DNA of 64,000 nt from contig NC_065571.1 of assembly GCF_937616625.2 (NCBI RefSeq), positions 19,033,701 through 19,097,700 on the forward strand, given 5' to 3'. The notes beneath the pieces were generated by a model. That model was given only the letters and a program-made list of their open reading frames with translations, ran no database searches and was not told where the DNA came from. The stretch comes from Mercurialis annua (Eukaryota; Streptophyta; Magnoliopsida; Malpighiales; Euphorbiaceae). This document shows positions 58,186-64,000 of this stretch, in pieces; positions within the stretch are counted from its first letter, which is position 1; every line of letters starts with the position of its first letter. The position numbers were made by a program, and so were the translations under genes.

Positions 58186-59936
58186 CTACAAACCAAAGTA
58201 AAATAAAATTAATTTTAGCCAGCATAAAGTCACATGCAACTCAAAAATACGAAGCAACACATTCTCAACGGAACGAAAGAAAACAACAACGCATTACAAT
58301 TCTGATTCCGAAAATCGCTCAACGACCGAGTGACAAATCAAACAGAAACCAATCAAAACCGCATAAACAACCTATGCAAAACATAACCTCCATCTCAACA
58401 GATTAAACAAACTCTCACCAGAAGATAATCCTCTCACAATGAACATTGAGGAGAGTTAAAGCGAAACGAAACATAACAATTACAACCTCAAATTTAAAAC
58501 TGATTTGAAAAATAGAAAGATCACCACACGCATACGCGAAAAATTTTGAGTTCAACAATCTGGTACCTCAAACGACTCTCTAAACACCACGTGTGAACAA
58601 ATTATAAATTTATTTTCCAACCGGAAATAACCAACACACTGTAAGGAAATTTTTAAAAAAATAATGGCTCAAGTCTCAAAGACTACCAATGTAACACTAC
58701 AAGTGTAGGAACAATCCCAAGATTCAAATCGTAATCTTATTAAGCTAAACTTTAATGCTACAAACCGAAAACCAACAAACACTCCCCACTGAAAATAATC
58801 TTACATTTCTTAACGCCTATACACTATATAACCTATAGCGGCCACATCACCAATTACCTCATAAGAGAAGACTTAGCAGCAAATCAAAATCTCATCCTGA
58901 TCAAATATGTTCTCATAAAATAACAGCTGAAAACCAAAATATCACTAAAATCGTCTCGGTTCAACCAACTAAGATCAGTTCGGGAATACCATCAATTTCG
59001 CGAATAAAGACTTAAGAAAACACATAAATTTCTAAGGACACAACATAACTCAAACTTCTAACAATAAAATTTTCATCCAAATTTTTTTTTTCCTCAAATT
59101 TTTTATCAATCACTATAACCTCGAATCCTACAAAAGTTCGATTAGATCAGATCGCAATCCATCGGTTTATTGGCTATGCTAAAAAAATTTATAAAAAAAC
59201 GCCTTCCGCAAACATAATAACACCATCCCCTTTTAATTTGAAATTACTAGCATCTCAAGTTTAATTTCATCTTCAACCGAAAATAATTAACCCGTTGAAA
59301 AATCATTTTGTTCGTAAACGTATCAACATAATAAAATACTCTCAATTTGAAATGATAACTGAACCTTACTTTCAAAATAATTTCATGATTTTATAAAACC
59401 GTTCATTTAGAAAAATTTACAATCTGCTTTTAAATTAAAACTGGCAAAGTTTCATCACTTCTCAAAAGTTAAATTTTTACAAATAAGAATTCCTTTATTT
59501 ACGAAAATTTCCATATCGGTATCAAAACTCTTTTTTTTGGACAAAATCGAATCTGTAAAAAACAAATTACTTTAAAATCTTTCAGTGTAAATAAACACAC
59601 AGAGCATAACCAATTTCCTTAAATCAAAAATCCTCAAATTAAATACTCTAAGATGACACAATTCTTAAATCCGAACTAAAACTCGAGTGTAATCTTATAA
59701 CCATAATTCATATTCACCAAATACTGATACTCTAACAAAATTGAATAAATCCTTACAAAGCAACTTCTCCCAAATCACCACCGTCATCACAGAGTATTTG
59801 TCTAGTTTCCAACCAGATAAAAATTTCAAAACTGTTTGAAATTTAATTACCTTTTAAACACTATTTTCACAATATAACTCGCGAGTTTAAAACAAAACAT
59901 TTTTCTTGAAAAGTCTCACTAATAAAATTTATTTTA

Positions 59937-60138
59937 CATAATTGTGCGATAGGGTGATGACAACTCTCATCCCCAAAGAGTTGCATTCAACCCTAATCTT
60001 TTTATGTCGTGATGAATGTACTAAATGCATGTATCAATTATTTATTTCTCTTTCTATTAGTGATCATACTCAATGCTCAATACAGTTTTCTATTCGTGAC
60101 ATTTCAACATGCTCATGACATGTCTGGGCACAATTACG
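59937..60138 (-). repeat. Shared internal module (E)
   Basis: It is bounded by CATAATTGTGC and GGCACAATTACG. AGGGTGATGACAACTCTCAT and CCCCAAAGAGTTGC lie beside the left end. Confidence 0.68.
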
Positions 60139-62232
60139 TGATAAAAACACTTCAATTACTTCAACAAGATAACGTTTGAAATAAATTTTGTTTCCTTCAA
60201 AACATTTTCTAGACATTACACTCTGTGAGACGTACACTCGTCCATCTTGACATATTTTCCCATCTCTATTATCCTAGTCCATCAATTTGAATCGTCATTA
60301 ACGAAATAACCCAAGTCAACAATGAAACTAACATTTACTCAAAAACGAGTTTCACCTCAATCAAATTGAAAATTTTCCAAAGACAACAAAGCAACACGAC
60401 TGCCTTCACAGCTCTACCATCAGTTTTGGTATTTCACCAATCTATCTAATGAAAACACTACTGTATTACCACAATGATCAACCTCGAACACAGTTTCCAC
60501 ATTCTTTTCCAGAATGCTAAAAGCCGAATTTTTTTGATATTCCAATTTCCACAACGAAATCGATCTAGAAACGCATAACGTTCTAAATTCCATGCACGAG
60601 ACAAACACTCACGAGAAGAATCATCTCACCGGTTCTGAGTAATGGAACTCAGATCACCTTCCTCTGACAAGGATAGATTCGTAAACAGGATCTGCTACTG
60701 ATCCGAAGAGCCGCTCCTCAAATTTCTAGATACCAAAATTAATCACCTCGATTTCCAGAGTTTAAAAGCTAGGTCCGACTAAACCAGTTATAACATCGAC
60801 TAATCGTATGGTCAAAATAGAAGTTCGAATCGCACATCGACGCCAACGCCAAAGTTAAGTCAAAGAAAAACTAGCGAGAAATACCCTCACGTGATACTCC
60901 ACACAATAAGGCCAACGAGGAAAAACTGATACGACATAACTTAATCAAACACTATAAACAAGAATAACAACACAGTAATATAGGTCAAGAATTGATCACA
61001 CATCCGAAAAGCACTTAAGCATCTTGCAGTAAAACAATTACTCATTAGGGTAGCTAACCAATATAATTCCAAAAGATTAAGCATGTAACATCTTATATGG
61101 TCAACGAATTCCTACCGACATGGTAACAACTCAAAACAACCCGTAATTGATGAAAATTTAAATCATATAATAACATTTTCAACACATCAACTCAAATCAA
61201 AATAATAAAGATATTGGTCAAAAAGTACTTATCAAAACCCACTTCGAAAGATAAAATTTACAAAATTGATTTCAAGTTCATGTCGAGCCCCAATGTTTTA
61301 AAAAAATCATTTTCTGGAAAACCTCTTTTATAAAATAATAGATATAATTGTTCCCGAACGCCTCAATTTAAAATCATCGAGTTGGCCGAGTGATTACCAC
61401 TTCCAAGCTCAACTCCAAATTTGGGTGACCCAAGTCAAACCCATAATATTCATTTATAAAACGTATGTAACACATTTTTAAATCCGGAAAAACGCATTTT
61501 GAAAATAAATCTCAATATTTTGAAAATAGGTAGTTCGACATCACCCAAAGTAATAACATCAACTCATCGCCCAAGTGGAAAAACAATTATTCTTTAACAA
61601 TCCTTTCAGAAATACTGGCTTCAATCAGAATTAGTAAATCGAGCATAAGACCAACAACACCAAAGTGTTGACAAATCGAAATATGGTAAAATTACAAAAT
61701 TAATATTAAATTGTCAAATCGGTATCGCCTTTAAAAGTAATATTATTTCAAAACAATCATTTTGAAAACACCAAGTTAGACGTAATATTTTAATTTTCAA
61801 AAATACAAGAATTTCATTTTATTTCAAAATATCAACTATTTTTCAATCCTTAGTCAAATGTAAAACTTTGAAATATAAGAATTTCATTTTACTAGCAAGA
61901 TACTGAAAATAATATTTAGGGTGTTGTGTCCAGACTACTCATTTGACTTTTTGCGTCAAAACACCAGCTAGGCAAAAATAATTTCCTTAAGATAATTTAA
62001 AACTAATACGTGATCAGCAACGTAATCCACATAACGTGATAAAGACTCTTCAGTCGAAAATGATTTAAACTCAAAATAATGCTAAAGCTTAACAAAATAT
62101 TATTTTTAGAAGTCAAAACTCATGCCCAAAGCCAGAAGTACTCTCAAAATAATTCAACGTCAACAATTTTATTATGGGCATAAAAGCCAGAATACTATCA
62201 CCCAGTAAAACGCATTATCATCATGATAAGGA

Positions 62233-62420
62233 AAATAACATCATCCCCAAGCATGATTCAAAGCAAATAACCAAAATAAGATTTCCCGAGAAATCAAAAG
62301 CAATTAAAATCACCCAAGTGAAATAACATCATACCCAAGCATGATTTAAAGAAAATTACCAAATATAAGATTTTCCGAAAAATCAAAAGCAAATAAAATC
62401 ATTCAAGTGAAACGGCATCA
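62233..62420. repeat. 88-bp tandem repeat in E
   Basis: Units start AAATAACATCAT at 62233 and 62321, and a partial third (AAACGGCATCAAC) begins at about 62409. Both full units contain CCCAAGCATGATT and AAATCAAAAGCAA. Confidence 0.75.
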
Positions 62421-62636
62421 ACAGCAAAATATTAGCATCAAATCAAGACATAAAAATGACTGACTCGACACATTCCTATCGGTGTAGGCAGAAAGTTCTA
62501 AAATCAAAAGATAACGTTTCAAAAGACAAGACACGAGTCCTAATTCTGCAGTAGATCCTATGACACCATAACAACACTTAACATGCCTTAAAGCGATACA
62601 TAACATGCAAAAATTTGGCCTTAGTTCGAAACTAAA

Positions 62637-62648
62637 GCTTTGATAGCA
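62637..62648 (-). promoter_or_regulatory. Element E primer binding site (degenerate)
   Basis: GCTTTGATAGCA differs at two bases from the complement of the initiator tRNA-Met site and lies 4 bp from the 5' LTR. Confidence 0.65.
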
Positions 62649-62652
62649 ACTT

Positions 62653-64000
62653 TGTCACGACCCAATTTCATGAATCGTGACCGGCGCTAAGGTATGGGTA
62701 TGGTCGTACCAAAACCCGTAGCAAGACTTGCGGAAAACAACCAAACATATAAACCTATAGAACACTGCTCGGGGGCAACCGAGACTCCAACCTAAATCTA
62801 GCAATTTATATCACAGTTCTAATATAAATAACTTAATATCTGAAATGCTCAACAACATGCCTTAAATATAATAATAAAATAATCCAGAGTAAACATGCCA
62901 ATAATAAACAATCGGACAAACCGACAATCCCGATGTGCAATAACCAAAGTAATATATAACTCGTTCTACTGCGGTCTAAGAGTTTGAAAACAGTAACTAG
63001 TTTAAATAACATAAAACCTCTGAGGAATCAAAAGAATCGGAGTGGAACAGCTTTCAAATCATAAACCTGGAAAATTTGGGAAAACAACGGGGTCAGATAT
63101 ACTGATGTGAGTTCGCAATACTATTTACATTCATTAAGTTACAACCCTTAAATCAAAACAGTTTATACTAATATATTATGATTATGGAAATAACAGTATT
63201 GAAATGATCCCAGCGTAAGTATGACATATCATACTGATAAACCTAGAGTGGACGGGAACATATCCTCGTCATATACCAGCGTAAGCAAGACATTAGTATG
63301 TCGATGCCAGAGTACTTACCGGTGCACACAGTCTCGATACAAGCCTGTCGAGTAGCTCGTTTCAATCCAGATCCATAATCGCTTAATACAATTCGAAAAC
63401 ATTTATAATACTAAAATAAATTGCGGTACTTATTAAAGCGGTAAATAGCACTTCAAATTCATTGCTTGCTTATCCACGTGAAACTTTGACAAGCAGCTAA
63501 CCCTGGTTCGACTCCGGAGCGCGAAGAGTCTAAGAGTCTAAAAATAAATCATAAGTTAAAATTAATTCAACCCCTAACTCTAAGAATACTAGAAATCACG
63601 TAGGACTAGCACAAATAAATAAGCCAGATAAAATCACAGAGAAACACAATTCTCAAATAAATTATAATGCCGCAAATAATTCAAGACTATTGAGTTCACA
63701 CTTGAAATCCAATCCTAAATATTATTAAAATAATATTTAAATGATAACTTAAAATAAATTCCTCAAATAGTGAGTTAGCCGAGTTTTTTTAAAACTACCA
63801 AGCTAATCCCACGTGTCGGGCGACCCAAGTCTAACCCGACCCAATCATTAATCCATAATTATAAACCATAGTTATAATTATAATTTGATAAAAATATTAA
63901 TCACATATCAAAATGGAACTTAATATCTTGAAACCCAAGTAACCAATATCTAAAATTAATTACTTAATCAAAATAATTTAAGAAAATAATTTAAAGGCGA
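62653..64000 (-). repeat. Element E 5' LTR (cut by the window edge)
   Basis: It starts TGTCACGACCCAATTTCATG and repeats the 51190 LTR with few differences. It holds the unoccupied MULE target (CCTTAAATATAATAATAAAA near 62861). About half of it should lie beyond the window. Confidence 0.9.

Larger units (their letters stand above)
58186..62636 (-). mobile_element. Element E internal region, non-coding
   Basis: In 4.4 kb there is no open frame above 62 codons and no gag, reverse transcriptase or integrase motif. It holds the shared module (59937-60138) and an 88-bp tandem repeat near the PBS side. Since the LTRs are young, coding loss is unlikely to be due to age alone; the element was probably non-autonomous when it inserted. 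Confidence 0.7.
51190..64000 (-). mobile_element. Gypsy-like element E (runs off the right edge)
   Basis: The order on the minus strand is 5' LTR (62653 onward), PBS, 4.5-kb internal region, polypurine tract and 3' LTR (51190-58147, carrying the MULE). The two LTRs agree closely over the overlap (about 19 in 20 bases by eye at 55600-55850 against 62880-63140). This makes E the youngest gypsy-like insertion here. No gag or pol motif is visible. Confidence 0.88.

Overview
The window looks like repeat-rich nuclear DNA from a flowering plant. The evidence is a Ty1/copia polyprotein, long-LTR Ty3/gypsy-like elements primed by initiator tRNA-Met (PBS near TGGTATCAGAGC), a CACTA end, a BED-finger hAT and a FAR1-type Mutator-like element (MULE) with GT-AG introns. 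I found no host gene, tRNA gene, CRISPR array or prokaryotic signal. Essentially all 64 kb is mobile DNA inserted into mobile DNA. I call the gypsy-like elements A to I.

Left part (1-16.4 kb). The right end of a CACTA element (1-1066) sits 7 bp from the end of the 5' LTR of a decayed copia element (1067-5499). That copia element sits inside the 5' LTR of gypsy-like element A (forward: 5' LTR remnant 5500-7098, internal 7099-11204, 3' LTR 11205 to about 13480). A 309-bp MITE (12834-13142) lies in A's 3' LTR. A truncated minus-strand element H follows (internal about 13485-15680, LTR 15681 to about 16440).

Middle part (16.4-51.2 kb). Element B (forward) has a truncated 5' LTR, a PBS and a leader. 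It is split by a 10.5-kb minus-strand element G of the same family (18285-28832) and resumes with gag at 28838. It is then interrupted by element C, whose LTR starts at 29881. C's LTR is split by minus-strand element F (31635-46446, perfect TSD TAACC). F is split by a probable solo LTR, I (34466-42127). I is split by a 4.5-kb hAT element (37142-41662, perfect 8-bp TSD). This gives five levels: B > C > F > I > hAT. After C's LTR end and PBS (47691-47707), C's leader is split by solo LTR D (47724-50588, perfect TSD TTACC).

Right part (51.2-64 kb). Minus-strand element E starts at 51190 and runs off the window. Its 3' LTR carries a 4157-bp MULE (51408-55564, perfect 9-bp TSD). Its unoccupied site is visible in E's other LTR near 62860.

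Coding content. The MULE transposase gene is the best-preserved gene: five exons, all introns phase 0, one in-frame TAA. The copia polyprotein keeps recognisable gag, protease, integrase, reverse transcriptase and RNase H but has several stops and three frame changes. The hAT transposase keeps its BED finger and dimerisation domain but is frameshifted and internally deleted. Among the gypsy-like elements I see only gag remnants (B, G, H) and no Ty3 pol. They look like non-autonomous long-LTR derivatives (LARD or TR-GAG type). They share LTR termini, a conserved end-of-LTR block and a conserved internal non-coding module. All boundaries were read by eye; those marked 'about' may be off by tens of bases.
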